A stretch of DNA of 64,000 bases from Pseudomonas fluorescens NCIMB 11764 (GCF_000293885.2 NZ_CP010945.1:3120001-3184000), one strand, 5' to 3'. Counted from the stretch's first letter, positions 1-9,956 are shown. Translations and numbers: made by a program. Notes: generated from the letters alone by a model not told the origin.

Positions 1-1
1 G

Positions 2-145
2 TTGCTGACGGGGAGCCTGACGCGGACGTTTGGCCTGGTGACCACCACCGACGGTTATGGCGCGGTGCTGATCATCCTGTCTGTCGGTGCCTTATTGGCG
101 TTGCAGCGTGAGCAGCCCATCAAAGTCTGTAGCGCCGATGTTTAA
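2..145 (+). CDS. Partial transporter C-terminus (probably MFS)
   Basis: Only the last 47 codons are inside the window, in frame 2, ending with TAA at 143-145. The visible peptide has one hydrophobic segment (AVLIILSVGALLAL) followed by a short polar tail ending CSADV, as in the last membrane helix and cytoplasmic tail of an MFS permease. The family call is an inference from this single helix; the substrate cannot be told. The gene is cut by the window edge, not broken. Confidence 0.5.
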   Translation: MLTGSLTRTFGLVTTTDGYGAVLIILSVGALLALQREQPIKVCSADV

Positions 146-189
146 TGATCGCTAGCCTTGGCACTGCCATTCATTTCCACGGACCGACC

Positions 190-501
190 ATGAAAATCAT
201 CCGCAGCCAATCCTTCACCGCTGACCGTGCCTGGGGCGCGCTCGACATCGCGAACATGAATGGCATCACCACCCGTTTGCACTGGACCGACCAGCCCTAC
301 AAATGGCACATCAATGACGGTCAGGAAGTGTTCGTCGTGCTCGATGGCCAGGTGCAGATGCACTACCGCGAAGCAGGTCTGGAGAAAGAGGTGATGTTGA
401 ATGTAGGAGATATCTTTTACGCCGCTGTAGGCACCGAGCATGTGGCGCATCCGCTGGGTGTGGCGAGGGTATTGGTGATCGAATCGGAAGGCAGTGTCTG
501 A
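190..501 (+). CDS. Small cupin-domain protein
   Basis: Single-domain cupin of 103 residues. The first cupin motif is visible as WHINDGQEVFVVLDGQVQMH and the second as the GDIFYAAVGTEHVAHP stretch, giving the usual metal-binding histidines. An in-frame ATG at 145 would add 15 residues (MIASLGTAIHFHGPT) that do not look like a cupin N-terminus, so the ATG at 190 (MKIIRSQSF) is preferred; neither has a strong ribosome site. It lies 44 bases after the transporter tail and could be co-transcribed with it. Such stand-alone cupins have very diverse roles and no substrate can be assigned. Confidence 0.75.
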   Translation: MKIIRSQSFTADRAWGALDIANMNGITTRLHWTDQPYKWHINDGQEVFVVLDGQVQMHYREAGLEKEVMLNVGDIFYAAVGTEHVAHPLGVARVLVIESEGSV

Positions 502-606
502 TGCTATATCTGCTAAATAGATAACAGTTAGAGATATTACCCGTTATATCGATATTCGATTCGGATCTACCATGGATTCCACCTCAACCGAGGAGAGGAA
601 TTCGAC

Positions 607-1758
607 ATGACATGCTTTGAAACCGCCAAGCCCGGCCTTAAACCGTTCAGTCATTTGCAGCATCCGCGCGAGGTGATCCGCCAATTCACTCCGAACTGGT
701 TCGCCGCGACCATGGGCACCGGCGTTCTGGCGCTGGCGCTGGCGCAGTTGCCGGCCGGGAGCGCGGGGTTACAAGCGGTTGCCGAAGCCCTCTGGCTGTT
801 CAATATCTTTCTGTTCGCTGTGTTCACGGTACTGTACGCGGCACGCTGGGTGCTGTTCTTCGACGAAGCACGACGGATTTTCGGCCACTCCACGGTATCA
901 ATGTTTTTCGGCACGATTCCCATGGGACTGGCGACGATCATCAACGGTTTTCTGGTGTTCGGCCTGCCGCGCTGGGGCGAGGGCGTGATTCATGTTGCCG
1001 AAGCGCTGTGGTGGCTGGACGTGGCGATGTCGCTGGCCTGCGGGGTGCTGATCCCCTACATGATGTTTACCCGCCAGGAACACAGCATCGATCAGATGAC
1101 TGCCGTCTGGCTATTGCCGGTGGTGGCTGCGGAAGTAGCGGCGGCCAGCGGCGGCTTGCTGGCGCCGCATCTGGCCGACGCTCATTCACAACTGATGGTG
1201 CTGGTCACCAGCTACGTGCTCTGGGCATTTTCCCTGCCGGTGGCGTTCAGCATTCTGACGATCCTGTTGCTGCGCATGGCGCTGCACAAACTGCCCCACG
1301 AAAACATGGCCGCTTCGAGCTGGCTGGCGCTTGGCCCGATTGGCACCGGGGCGCTGGGGATGTTGCTGCTGGGGGGCGACGCACCGGCGATCTTTGCCGC
1401 CAACGGTTTACCGGGAATCGGTGAGATCGCCGCCGGGCTGGGGCTGGTGGCCGGGATCACCTTGTGGGGCTTTGGTCTGTGGTGGATGCTGATCGCGTTG
1501 TTGATCACCGGCCGTTACCTGCGCGCCGGCATACCCTTCAACCTCGGCTGGTGGGGGTTCACCTTTCCGCTGGGCGTCTATTCTCTGGCAACGTTGAAAC
1601 TGGCCAGTACCTTGAACCTGACGTTTTTCAGTGCCTTTGGCTGTGTGCTGGTGGCGATGCTGGCCGTGATGTGGCTGATCGTCGCCAAACGCACCGTGCA
1701 GGGCGCATGGCGGGGCGAGTTGTTTGTCTCGCCGTGCATTGCAGGATTAAACAAATAA
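607..1758 (+). CDS. TDT-family (TehA/SLAC1-like) membrane transporter
   Basis: Polytopic inner-membrane protein of 383 residues with about ten hydrophobic segments. The early FTPNWFAATMGTGVLALAL is the signature start of the tellurite-resistance/dicarboxylate transporter family (TehA, yeast Mae1, SLAC1 anion channels). A strong ribosome site (GAGGAGAGG) precedes the ATG at 607. Family members move C4-dicarboxylates, sulfite, chloride or other anions; the substrate cannot be read from the sequence. It stands alone, with a 96-base gap before the next gene. Confidence 0.8.
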   Translation: MTCFETAKPGLKPFSHLQHPREVIRQFTPNWFAATMGTGVLALALAQLPAGSAGLQAVAEALWLFNIFLFAVFTVLYAARWVLFFDEARRIFGHSTVSMFFGTIPMGLATIINGFLVFGLPRWGEGVIHVAEALWWLDVAMSLACGVLIPYMMFTRQEHSIDQMTAVWLLPVVAAEVAAASGGLLAPHLADAHSQLMVLVTSYVLWAFSLPVAFSILTILLLRMALHKLPHENMAASSWLALGPIGTGALGMLLLGGDAPAIFAANGLPGIGEIAAGLGLVAGITLWGFGLWWMLIALLITGRYLRAGIPFNLGWWGFTFPLGVYSLATLKLASTLNLTFFSAFGCVLVAMLAVMWLIVAKRTVQGAWRGELFVSPCIAGLNK

Positions 1759-1854
1759 CCGGCAAAGATTAGGTAAGGTGTGGCCTGGATCGACGATCGA
1801 CATTCCAACAATGGTATCCACGCCACTCTCTACCCAAATTCAGGAACACGGAAG

Positions 1855-3729
1855 ATGAGTCACCCCTCACAGTTCAGCCTGCTTCGCACTCGGCGCTTCC
1901 TGCCGTTTTTCGTGACCCAGTCCCTCGGGGCGTTCAACGACAACGTCTTCAAGCAGTCGTTGATCCTCGCCATTCTGTACAAGTTGACTATCGAGGGTGA
2001 TCGTTCGATCTGGGTCAATCTGTGTGCGCTGCTGTTTATCCTGCCGTTCTTTCTGTTTTCGGCGCTGGCCGGTCAGTTCGGCGAGAAGTTCGCCAAGGAC
2101 GCGCTGATTCGCCTGATCAAGCTCGGGGAGATCGCGATCATGGCGGTCGGTGCAGTCGGATTTGTCTTCGATCACCTGTCGCTGATGCTGTTGGCGCTGT
2201 TTGCCATGGGGACGCACTCGGCGCTGTTCGGGCCGGTGAAATACTCGATCCTGCCTCAGGCCTTGCGTGAAGAAGAACTGGTGGGCGGCAACGGGCTGGT
2301 GGAAATGGGCACCTTCCTGGCCATCCTCGCCGGGACCATCGGCGCCGGGATCATGATGTCGTCCGCGCATTACGCACCCATCGTGTCCACGGCGATCATC
2401 GGCATTGCAGTGCTGGGTTATCTGGCCAGTCGCAGCATTCCCCGGGCAGCGGCCTCATCGCCGGAAATGCGCCTGAACTGGAATATCTTCAGTCAATCCT
2501 GGGCCACCTTGAAACTGGGCCTGGGGCAAACCCCGGCGGTATCGCGCTCGATTGTCGGTAACTCATGGTTCTGGTTTGTCGGGGCGATTTACCTGACGCA
2601 AATCCCGGCGTATGCCAAGGAGTGGATGCACGGTGACGAAACCGTGGTGACGCTGATTCTTACCGTGTTCTCGGTGGGTATCGCACTCGGCTCGCTGCTA
2701 TGCGAAAAACTGTCCGGACGCAAAGTCGAGATCGGGCTGGTGCCGTTCGGATCGTTCGGTCTGACCGTGTTCGGATTGTTGCTGTGGTGGCATTCCGGCT
2801 CAATTCCCGACAGCGTCAACGGCCATGGCTGGATCGAAATCCTCGGCTTTGGTCACACCTGGCTGGTGTTGATCGACATTCTCGGCCTCGGGGTTTTCGG
2901 CGGTTTCTACATTGTGCCGCTGTACGCGCTGATTCAGTCACGCACCCCGGAGAACGAGCGGGCGCGAGTGATCGCTGCCAACAACATTCTCAACGCGCTG
3001 TTCATGGTGGTCTCGGCGATTGTTTCGATCGTGTTGCTGAGCCTGGCCAAGTTGTCGATCCCGCATCTGTTCCTGGTGGTGTCGCTGCTGAACATCGGCG
3101 TCAACGCCTACATCTTCAAAATCGTCCCCGAATTCAGCATGCGCTTCATGATCTGGCTGCTCAGCCACTCCATGTACCGCGTAGAGCATCGCAATCTGGA
3201 GGCGATTCCGGATGAGGGCGCGGCGCTGCTGGTGTGCAATCACGTGTCCTTTGTCGACGCGTTGCTGATTGGCGGCGCGGTGCGTCGGCCGATTCGCTTT
3301 GTGATGTACTACAAGATCTACAACCTGCCGGTGCTGAACTTCATCTTTCGCACGGCCGGGACCATTCCTATCGCGGGACGTCAGGAAGACATTCAGATTT
3401 ACGAAAGGGCCTTCACGCGCATCGCCCAATACCTGAAGGACGGTGAGCTGGTGTGCATCTTCCCTGAAGGCAAACTGACTACCGACGGCGAGATCAGCGA
3501 ATTCAAGGGCGGGCTGACGCGGATTCTCGAAGAGACGCCGGTGCCAGTGATTCCGTTGGCATTGCAGGGGCTGTGGGGGAGTTTCTTCAGTCGCGATCCC
3601 GACAAAGGCGTGTTCCGTCGGTTGTGGTCGCGGGTGACCCTGGTGGCGGGGCCGGCGGTGGCGGTCGAGGCGGCAGAGCCTGCCAGGTTGCAAGGGATGG
3701 TCGGGGAACTGCGTGGCGCTGTGCGCTGA
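1855..3729 (+). CDS. MFS lysophospholipid transporter fused to PlsC-type acyltransferase
   Basis: Two-domain inner-membrane protein of 624 residues. Residues ~1-420 form an MFS domain of LplT type (starts RRFLPFFVTQSLGAFNDNVF); residues ~430-624 are a glycerolipid acyltransferase with the HX4D motif (NHVSFVDA) and the FPEGK motif. In relatives, LplT flips lysophosphatidylethanolamine inward and the acyltransferase re-acylates it, so the fusion fits phospholipid repair. The acyl-ACP synthetase domain of E. coli Aas is absent. Start chosen at the ATG at 1855 (MSHPSQFSLL), where family similarity begins and GGAAG lies upstream; an upstream ATG at 1780 adds 25 unlikely residues. Confidence 0.85.
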   Translation: MSHPSQFSLLRTRRFLPFFVTQSLGAFNDNVFKQSLILAILYKLTIEGDRSIWVNLCALLFILPFFLFSALAGQFGEKFAKDALIRLIKLGEIAIMAVGAVGFVFDHLSLMLLALFAMGTHSALFGPVKYSILPQALREEELVGGNGLVEMGTFLAILAGTIGAGIMMSSAHYAPIVSTAIIGIAVLGYLASRSIPRAAASSPEMRLNWNIFSQSWATLKLGLGQTPAVSRSIVGNSWFWFVGAIYLTQIPAYAKEWMHGDETVVTLILTVFSVGIALGSLLCEKLSGRKVEIGLVPFGSFGLTVFGLLLWWHSGSIPDSVNGHGWIEILGFGHTWLVLIDILGLGVFGGFYIVPLYALIQSRTPENERARVIAANNILNALFMVVSAIVSIVLLSLAKLSIPHLFLVVSLLNIGVNAYIFKIVPEFSMRFMIWLLSHSMYRVEHRNLEAIPDEGAALLVCNHVSFVDALLIGGAVRRPIRFVMYYKIYNLPVLNFIFRTAGTIPIAGRQEDIQIYERAFTRIAQYLKDGELVCIFPEGKLTTDGEISEFKGGLTRILEETPVPVIPLALQGLWGSFFSRDPDKGVFRRLWSRVTLVAGPAVAVEAAEPARLQGMVGELRGAVR

Positions 3730-3776
3730 TTCCTTTCAATGCGGGCCGCTACGGTTGCGAGCCCGCCGGCGAATCT

Positions 3777-4703
3777 TCAGCCCGCCATCGCCAATCGGTT
3801 GCGTCCTTCACGCTTGGCCACATACAGCGCGCTGTCGGCCCGACGCAGCAGGCTTTCGACTGACTCGCCGGGCAGCAGGGTCGCACAGCCGAGGCTGACG
3901 GTCAGCTCGATCAGCTTGCCATCGGCCAGATAATCCTTGGCCTGGGCGGCAAACCGCAGCCGCTCGCCGACCATGGCCGCCGCCTCGCGGCCGGTGTTGG
4001 ACAGCAGAATCAGGAACTCTTCGCCGCCAAAGCGAAACACCATGTCGACGTTGCGCAACTGGCCTTTGATCGAGGCTGCAACGGCTTTGAGCACATCATC
4101 GCCGGCACTGTGGCCGTGGGTATCGTTGATCTGTTTGAAGTGGTCGATGTCCAGCATCAGCAGCGACAAAGGTTGCAGATGCCGACGCGACATGTCGATT
4201 TCCCGTTGCAGCGTCTGGTCCATGGCAATGCGATTGCCGGTGTCCGTGAGGGGGTCGCGCAAGGCGCTTTGGGTGGCGGCGCGGTAGAGCAGGGCATTAC
4301 GCATCGGGTACAGCAATGCGGACAGCAGCGACTCGAGGTTGCCCTGCTCCTGCTCGCTGAAGCGCTGATTTCTGCGGAAAACCAGTTCGCCCAGGTGCTC
4401 GCCTTCATGGCTGAGGGTGTAACTGATCGAGTGGTGACCGCGCAGACCGAGCTCCAGGCGCAAGTCGCTGGCTTTGTGCTGGTAGCTCAAGGCGTCGAGC
4501 GGCACGAGTCGGTGAATTTCACGGTAGAAGAGCCCGAGAATGCGTTGTGGCTCAAGCGTGGTTTGCAGTTGCAGGCTCAGTTGCTGGCGCACTTGCGCAA
4601 GACTGACCGGCCGCTTCAGAAGCAGGGGCTGTTGACCAAAGCCCAGGCGTTGCAATTTGGCGCTATCGAAGTCAATTGCGTTGGTCTGGGAAGGTGATTT
4701 CAT
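3777..4703 (-). CDS. GGDEF-domain diguanylate cyclase
   Basis: Cytoplasmic protein of 308 residues. The C-terminal half (from about residue 145) is a GGDEF domain with an intact active-site motif (RFGGEEFLILL) and the DIDHFKQINDTHGH metal/substrate loop, so c-di-GMP synthesis from two GTP is expected. The N-terminal ~130 residues have no membrane segment and resemble the uncharacterised sensory part of Pseudomonas diguanylate cyclases. No RxxD inhibitory site is obvious just before GGEEF. Start at the ATG at 4703 (MKSPSQTNAI) with an AGGGGC ribosome site; the frame stays open 35 codons further upstream. Confidence 0.9.
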   Translation of the reverse strand: MKSPSQTNAIDFDSAKLQRLGFGQQPLLLKRPVSLAQVRQQLSLQLQTTLEPQRILGLFYREIHRLVPLDALSYQHKASDLRLELGLRGHHSISYTLSHEGEHLGELVFRRNQRFSEQEQGNLESLLSALLYPMRNALLYRAATQSALRDPLTDTGNRIAMDQTLQREIDMSRRHLQPLSLLMLDIDHFKQINDTHGHSAGDDVLKAVAASIKGQLRNVDMVFRFGGEEFLILLSNTGREAAAMVGERLRFAAQAKDYLADGKLIELTVSLGCATLLPGESVESLLRRADSALYVAKREGRNRLAMAG

Positions 4704-5076
4704 ATGGCGTGCGCCCCTAAGCAGTAAGGCTGTCTTACAGGCTGGGTGAGAGCGGCTTTGGGCTGCGCGTCGTACTGGTCCATCAGTCCCGTAGGACATT
4801 TGGCGCAAGTCTAATCTGCTTTGTCGAAGATTAGTAACCTATCGACGCGAGCGTCGGCCCGTCTGCTTTCACACGGCGTGTCTGAGCAGATATAGAGCGA
4901 AACTCGTGCCATTCGTTTCATTCGGATTAAATTGCTTGTTAATCAATAGCCTGTGTCGTTTTTCGGCGGTTTTTGCCGAACTGGATGGCATTTATTTGAC
5001 TGGCATGACCTTCAGTTATGTCGCTTGTTGAGTGCCATGACAAAAATTCGCCACGGCACAAAAGCGACGCACGGCG
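4704..5076. other. Intergenic region between diguanylate cyclase and yciK
   Basis: About 370 bases with no convincing gene. Both flanking genes read leftward, so it should hold the diguanylate cyclase promoter and the end of the yciK transcript. The middle part is AT-rich. No repeat, RNA gene or strong terminator was recognised. Confidence 0.5.
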
Positions 5077-5817
5077 TTACTGGGCGTTGAACGCCTGGCC
5101 GTTGATGCCGGTGCTGTCCGGACCCATCAGGTAGAGATAGACCGGCATGATCTCCTCGGGCGTCGGGTTGTTCAGCGGGTTTTCGCCGGGGTAAGCCTGG
5201 GCGCGCATGCTGGTGCGGGTGGCGCCGGGGTTGATGCTGTTCGAGCGCACCGGGGCCACGGTGTCGACTTCGTCGGCCAGGGTTTGCATCAGGCCTTCGG
5301 TGGCAAACTTGGAGACGCCGTATGCACCCCAATACGCACGGCCCTTGCGGCCGACGCTGCTGGAAGTGAACACCACCGAAGCATCCTGCGACAGTTTGAG
5401 CAGCGGCAACAACGTGCTGGTGAGCATGAACATGGCGTTGACGTTGACTTGCATGACGCGCATGAAGTTTTCGCCGGAGAGCTGTTCGATCGGGGTGCGC
5501 GGACCAATGATCGATGCGTTGTGCAGCAAGCCGTCGAGGTGGCCGAACTCGGTTTCGATCATCGCCGCCAGCTCATCGTATTGATGGGGCAGGGCGGTTT
5601 CGAGGTTGAACGGGATCACGGCCGGTTGTGGATGGCCGGCGGCCTCGATTTCGTCATAGACCTGAGTCAGGTTGGCTTCGGTCTTGCCCAGCAACAGTAC
5701 GGTGGCGCCGTGGGCGGCATAGGTTTTCGCAGCGGCAGCGCCGATGCCGCGACCAGCGCCGGTGACCAGAATGACCCGGTCCTTGAGCAATTCAGGGCGG
5801 GCGGAATAATCAAACAT
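5077..5817 (-). CDS. yciK: YciK-family short-chain dehydrogenase/reductase
   Basis: Classical SDR of 246 residues: NAD(P)-binding TGAGRGIG near residue 17, LLHNAS at the NNAG position, a serine in FTSSSVGRKG and the catalytic YGVSK. In Pseudomonas this gene regularly follows mupP and ubiG, as here (mupP 168 bases upstream). The enzyme's substrate is not established. Start at the ATG at 5817 (MFDYSARPELL), which matches YciK length; the frame is open 31 codons further upstream, into the REP-type repeat. Confidence 0.9.
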   Translation of the reverse strand: MFDYSARPELLKDRVILVTGAGRGIGAAAAKTYAAHGATVLLLGKTEANLTQVYDEIEAAGHPQPAVIPFNLETALPHQYDELAAMIETEFGHLDGLLHNASIIGPRTPIEQLSGENFMRVMQVNVNAMFMLTSTLLPLLKLSQDASVVFTSSSVGRKGRAYWGAYGVSKFATEGLMQTLADEVDTVAPVRSNSINPGATRTSMRAQAYPGENPLNNPTPEEIMPVYLYLMGPDSTGINGQAFNAQ

Positions 5818-5865
5818 AAAAACCTCGTCAAAATCGTGCATCGAACCAGTGGCGAGCGGGCTTGC

Positions 5866-5965
5866 CGTGGCGAGGGGATTTATCCCCGTTCGGCTGCGGA
5901 GCAGCCGCAATTAACGGTTTGGGGCCGCTTCGCGACCCAACGGGGATAAATCCCCTCACCACAAT
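5866..5965. repeat. REP-type palindromic repeat pair (GAGGGGATTTATCCCC family)
   Basis: An imperfect inverted repeat of about 100 bases. The left arm has GAGGGGATTTATCCCCGTT (from 5872) and the right arm AACGGGGATAAATCCCCTC, separated by a GC-rich inner hairpin. The arrangement of two opposed palindromes matches REPIN elements common in P. fluorescens-type genomes. It lies between mupP and yciK on the same transcript and may affect mRNA stability or read-through. Confidence 0.8.
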
Positions 5966-5985
5966 GTTTCCGGCAAACCATCGGT

Positions 5986-6657
5986 TTAGCAGCTACAAAG
6001 CGCGCTATCCAAAACCTTGCGCAACTCCAGCGGATGATCGACCACCACATCCGCCCCCCAATGCCGCGGGTTATCGTCCGGATGAATGTAGCCATAGGTC
6101 ACGGCGGCCGTTCGGGTGCCGGCATCGCGGCCGGACTCGATATCACGCAGGTCATCACCCACGAACAGCACGCTGGCCGGATCGAGGTCGAGCATCTTGC
6201 ACGCGAGGATCAACGGCTCCGGGTCCGGCTTGCTGTTCTTCACGTGATCCGGGCAGATCAGCAGCGCCGAACGCTCGGCCAGCCCCAGTTGCTGCATGAT
6301 CGGCTCGGCAAACCGCAGTGGCTTGTTGGTGACCACGCCCCAGATCAGGTTGGCTTTTTCGATGTCGGCCAGTACTTCCACCATGCCGTCGAACAGCTTG
6401 CTGTGAACCGCACAGCCCGCGAGATAACGCTCGAGGAACTCCAGGCGAAGTGCTTCGAAGCCCGGAGATTCCGGGTCCATCGAGAAGGTCACGGCAACCA
6501 TCGCCCTGGCGCCGCCGGAGATCTCGTCGCGGATGTGCTTGTCATTCATCGGCGGCAGGCCGCGGTCGGCACGCATCGCCTGACAGATCGCAATGAAGTC
6601 CGGCGCGGTGTCGAGCAGGGTGCCGTCCATGTCGAAAAGAACTGCTCTGATACGCAT
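5986..6657 (-). CDS. mupP: N-acetylmuramic acid 6-phosphate phosphatase MupP (HAD family)
   Basis: HAD-superfamily phosphatase of 223 residues with motif [12 protein letters not shown] near the N-terminus, motif II VTNKP, the lysine in KNSKPDPEP and motif [12 protein letters not shown]. In Pseudomonas the gene next to ubiG is MupP, which dephosphorylates MurNAc-6-P in the cell-wall recycling route that bypasses de novo UDP-MurNAc synthesis. It is often annotated as phosphoglycolate phosphatase (gph) because the families are close; context favours MupP. It starts 4 bases after the ubiG stop, so the two are probably translationally coupled. Confidence 0.85.
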   Translation of the reverse strand: MRIRAVLFDMDGTLLDTAPDFIAICQAMRADRGLPPMNDKHIRDEISGGARAMVAVTFSMDPESPGFEALRLEFLERYLAGCAVHSKLFDGMVEVLADIEKANLIWGVVTNKPLRFAEPIMQQLGLAERSALLICPDHVKNSKPDPEPLILACKMLDLDPASVLFVGDDLRDIESGRDAGTRTAAVTYGYIHPDDNPRHWGADVVVDHPLELRKVLDSALCSC

Positions 6658-6661
6658 CTGC

Positions 6662-7360
6662 TTACTCCTCGCGCAGGGTCTGGATCATGTAGTTGACGTC
6701 CACGTCGGAGGCCAGTTTGTAGTGCTTGGTCAGCGGGTTGTAGGTCAGGCCGATGATGTCCTTGACGGTCAGGCCGGCCATGCGGCTCCAGGCACCGAGC
6801 TCGGAAGGGCGGATGAATTTCTTGAAGTCGTGGGTGCCGCGCGGCAGCAGCTTCATGATGTATTCGGCACCGACGATGGCGAACAGATACGCCTTCGGGT
6901 TGCGGTTGATGGTGGAGAAGAACACCTGGCCACCCGGCTTGACCATTTTGAAGCAGGCGCGGATCACCGACGACGGGTCCGGTACGTGCTCGAGCATTTC
7001 CAGGCAAGTGACCACGTCGAACTGCTCCGGCATCTCTTCGGCCAGGGCTTCGGCGGTGATCTGCCGGTATTCGATGCTCACGCCGGATTCCAGCTGATGC
7101 AGCTGAGCAACGGCCAGCGGCGCCTCGCCCATGTCGATGCCCATCACGGTCGCGCCGCGTTGAGCCATGGCCTCGCTGAGGATGCCGCCGCCGCAACCGA
7201 CGTCGAGAACCTTCTTGCCGGCCAGGTTGACGCGTTCGTCAATCCAGTTGACCCGCAGCGGATTGATGTCATGCAGCGGTTTGAACTCGCTTTCGCGGTC
7301 CCACCAGCGATGGGCCAGGGCTTCGAATTTGGCGATTTCGGCGTAGTCGACGTTACTCAT
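6662..7360 (-). CDS. ubiG: Ubiquinone biosynthesis O-methyltransferase UbiG
   Basis: SAM-dependent class I methyltransferase of 232 residues, the normal length for UbiG, with motif [17 protein letters not shown] around residue 50 and the typical N-terminus [19 protein letters not shown]. It carries out both O-methylation steps in ubiquinone synthesis, in association with the membrane Ubi complex. The next gene, mupP, begins 4 bases downstream. The ATG at 7360 is preceded by GAGGATGAACC. Confidence 0.95.
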   Translation of the reverse strand: MSNVDYAEIAKFEALAHRWWDRESEFKPLHDINPLRVNWIDERVNLAGKKVLDVGCGGGILSEAMAQRGATVMGIDMGEAPLAVAQLHQLESGVSIEYRQITAEALAEEMPEQFDVVTCLEMLEHVPDPSSVIRACFKMVKPGGQVFFSTINRNPKAYLFAIVGAEYIMKLLPRGTHDFKKFIRPSELGAWSRMAGLTVKDIIGLTYNPLTKHYKLASDVDVNYMIQTLREE

Positions 7361-7417
7361 GGTTCATCCTCTAAAACTTGAAAAATCCTGTTGCCCCGGC
7401 GGTTCGCCCCGGGGTGC

Positions 7418-8752
7418 TTACGATTCGGTGTGGCCGTTGATGCGCCGGCCCCAGGCCTTGGCGGTGGCGCAAAGCTGTTCTTCATCGAGACGGGTCAGGC
7501 GACGGTCGTCGAGCAGTTGCTTGCCACCCACCCAAAGGTGTTTCACGCAGTCGCGACCGGTGGCATATATAAGCTGCGAAACCGGGTCGTAGACCGGTTG
7601 CTGCGCCAGGCCGGAAAGGTCGAACGCGACCAGGTCCGCGGCTTTGCCGATTTCCAGCGAGCCGACCTCCGCCTCGATGCCCAGGGCGCGTGCGCCGTTC
7701 AGGGTGGCCATGCGCAGGGCGCGATGGGCGTCCAGCGCGGTGGCCGAGCCGGCGACGGCTTTGGCGAGCAATGCGGCGGTGCGGGTTTCGCCAAGCAGGT
7801 CGAGGTCATTATTGCTGGCCGAGCCATCGGTGCCGACGGCCACATTGACGCCAGCCTGCCACAACCGCTCCACCTGGCAGAAACCGCTGGCCAGCTTCAG
7901 GTTCGACTCTGGGCAATGAATCACATGGGTGTTGCTTTCTACCAGCATCACCAGGTCTTCATCGCTGATCTGAGTCATGTGAACCGCCTGGAAGCGTGGC
8001 CCCAACAGGCCCAGGCGCGCGAGTCGGGCCAACGGGCGTTCGCCGCGCTGCTCGACCGATTGCTGCACTTCGAAGGCGGTTTCGTGGACGTGCATGTGAA
8101 TCGACGCGTCCAGCTCTTCGGCGATCACCCGGATTTTCTCCAGGTTTTCGTCGCCCACGGTGTAAGGCGCGTGGGGGCCGAAGGTGACTTTGATGCGCTC
8201 GTGGTGCCTGAGATCGTTGAACAGTTCAACGCCCTGACGAATGGCTTCGTCCGCCGTGCTGGCGCCCGGGATCGGGAAATCGAGGATCGGAATCGCGATT
8301 TGTGCGCGAATGCCGCTGTTATGCACGCGTTCGCTGGCAACCTTCGGGAAGAAATACATGTCAGAGAAACAGGTGATGCCACCTTTGATCTGTTCGGCGA
8401 TGGCAAGGTCGGTGCCATCGCGTACAAAGGCTTCATCGACCCACTTGGTCTCGGCGGGCCAGATGTGGTTTTCCAGCCAGGTCATCAGCGGCAGATCGTC
8501 TGCCAGGCCGCGGAACAGCGTCATCGCCGCATGCCCGTGAGCATTGATCAGGCCGGGGCTGAGCAACATGTCCGGCAGTTCGCGGATTTCGGTGGCGTCA
8601 AGCTTCAGCGCAGCCGCGCGCGGGCCGATAAAGACAATGCGCCCGTCGCGAATGCCCAGGCCATGCTCTTTGAGGACAACGCCAGCGGGTTCGACGGGTA
8701 CCAGCCAGGTCGGCAGCAATAACAGGTCGAGCGCAGCGGCAGTGTTCGGCAT
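7418..8752 (-). CDS. mtaD: 5-methylthioadenosine/S-adenosylhomocysteine deaminase (TRZ/ATZ family)
   Basis: Metal-dependent amidohydrolase of 444 residues: [11 protein letters not shown] holds the HxH metal ligands, HVHET and [12 protein letters not shown] supply further histidines and [12 protein letters not shown] the catalytic aspartate. The orthologue next to mtnA in P. aeruginosa (PA3170) deaminates methylthioadenosine to methylthioinosine. Here it diverges from mtnA, which acts later in the same salvage route, supporting that role. Start at the ATG at 8752 ([11 protein letters not shown]); the frame is open 66 codons further upstream, across the mtnA start. Confidence 0.88.
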   Translation of the reverse strand: MPNTAAALDLLLLPTWLVPVEPAGVVLKEHGLGIRDGRIVFIGPRAAALKLDATEIRELPDMLLSPGLINAHGHAAMTLFRGLADDLPLMTWLENHIWPAETKWVDEAFVRDGTDLAIAEQIKGGITCFSDMYFFPKVASERVHNSGIRAQIAIPILDFPIPGASTADEAIRQGVELFNDLRHHERIKVTFGPHAPYTVGDENLEKIRVIAEELDASIHMHVHETAFEVQQSVEQRGERPLARLARLGLLGPRFQAVHMTQISDEDLVMLVESNTHVIHCPESNLKLASGFCQVERLWQAGVNVAVGTDGSASNNDLDLLGETRTAALLAKAVAGSATALDAHRALRMATLNGARALGIEAEVGSLEIGKAADLVAFDLSGLAQQPVYDPVSQLIYATGRDCVKHLWVGGKQLLDDRRLTRLDEEQLCATAKAWGRRINGHTES

Positions 8753-8859
8753 CGAGGGTCGGTTCCAGTGCTTTTGTAAAGGATGGCGAAGTATACCCGA
8801 GCGTCTTCGCGGGGGGATCGCTATAATCGGCGGCTTTGTTACTGAGTACGGGGTGTGGG
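8753..8859. promoter_or_regulatory. Divergent promoter region of mtaD and mtnA
   Basis: This 107-base gap separates two genes of one salvage pathway. A perfect -10 hexamer TATAAT lies at 8822-8827, about 33 bases before the mtnA start; its -35 region is poor. On the other strand TATACT (opposite 8790-8795) could be the -10 box for the deaminase gene. No operator repeat was recognised. Confidence 0.55.
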
Positions 8860-9936
8860 ATGCGCGATCGACTGTTGGCTGCGGAGAAGGTGAAGGCCAT
8901 CGATTGGCGTGATGGCGCCCTGTACCTGCTGGATCAGCGTATTTTGCCATTTGAGGAAACCTGGATTGCCTACACCAGCGCTGCTGGCGTGGCCGAAGCC
9001 ATTCGTTCGATGGTGGTGCGTGGTGCTCCGGCGATTGGCATCAGTGCTGCGTATGCCATGGTGCTGGCAGCCCGTGCCCGAATTGCAGAAGGCGGTGACT
9101 GGCAGGCTGCGTGGGAAGAGGATTACGCGTTGCTGGCCGATTCCCGGCCAACGGCGGTGAATCTGTTCTGGGCCTTGAGTCGCATGCGTGACCGCCTGGA
9201 TCGTCTCAAGGAAGATGCAGACCCACTGGCGGCGCTGGAAGCGGAGGCCATTGCCATTCACGAAAGTGATCGCGAAGCCAACCTGACCATGGCGCAACTG
9301 GGTGTGGACCTGATCCGCAAGCATCAGGGCAACGCGCAGGCGATCCTGACCCACTGCAACACCGGCGCGTTGGCCACCGGCGGCTTCGGCACCGCGCTGG
9401 GGGTGATTCGCGGGGCGTTCATCGAGGGCATGGTCGAGCGCGTCTACGCCGACGAAACCCGTCCGTGGCTGCAGGGTTCGCGTCTGACGGCGTGGGAGTT
9501 GGCCAACGAAGGCATTCCCGTGACCTTGAATGCCGACTCTGCCGCTGCCCATATCATGAAGACCAAAGGCATTACCTGGGTCATCGTCGGCGCCGACCGG
9601 ATCACCGCCAATGGCGACGTGGCCAACAAGATCGGTACTTATCAACTGGCGGTGAACGCCATGCACCACGGCGTGCGCTTCATGGTGGTGGCGCCGAGTT
9701 CGACCATCGACATGAACCTGGCCAGTGGCGACGACATTCCGATTGAAGAGCGTGACGGCCGCGAGTTGCTGGAAGTGGGCGGCAAGCGAGTCGGGGCGGA
9801 TGTCGATGCGTTCAACCCGGTGTTCGACGTGACCCCGGCGGATTTGATCGACGCGATCGTCACCGAGAAAGGCATCGTCGAGCGTCCGGATACGGCGAAG
9901 ATGGCGCAGTTGATGTGCCGCAAGCGACTGCATTGA
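8860..9936 (+). CDS. mtnA: Methylthioribose-1-phosphate isomerase MtnA
   Basis: Protein of 358 residues, the usual MtnA length. It contains the catalytic cysteine region [12 protein letters not shown] (residues ~164-175), the catalytic aspartate in [10 protein letters not shown] and the RGAPAIG motif near residue 53. It isomerises 5-methylthioribose-1-phosphate to methylthioribulose-1-phosphate in methionine salvage. The start is the ATG at 8860 ([11 protein letters not shown]); an in-frame TTG at 8836 adds eight unlikely residues. A REP-type repeat follows it, with gyrA beyond. Confidence 0.95.
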   Translation: MRDRLLAAEKVKAIDWRDGALYLLDQRILPFEETWIAYTSAAGVAEAIRSMVVRGAPAIGISAAYAMVLAARARIAEGGDWQAAWEEDYALLADSRPTAVNLFWALSRMRDRLDRLKEDADPLAALEAEAIAIHESDREANLTMAQLGVDLIRKHQGNAQAILTHCNTGALATGGFGTALGVIRGAFIEGMVERVYADETRPWLQGSRLTAWELANEGIPVTLNADSAAAHIMKTKGITWVIVGADRITANGDVANKIGTYQLAVNAMHHGVRFMVVAPSSTIDMNLASGDDIPIEERDGRELLEVGGKRVGADVDAFNPVFDVTPADLIDAIVTEKGIVERPDTAKMAQLMCRKRLH

Positions 9937-9956
9937 GGGCGTTCGGCGTCTTGTGA

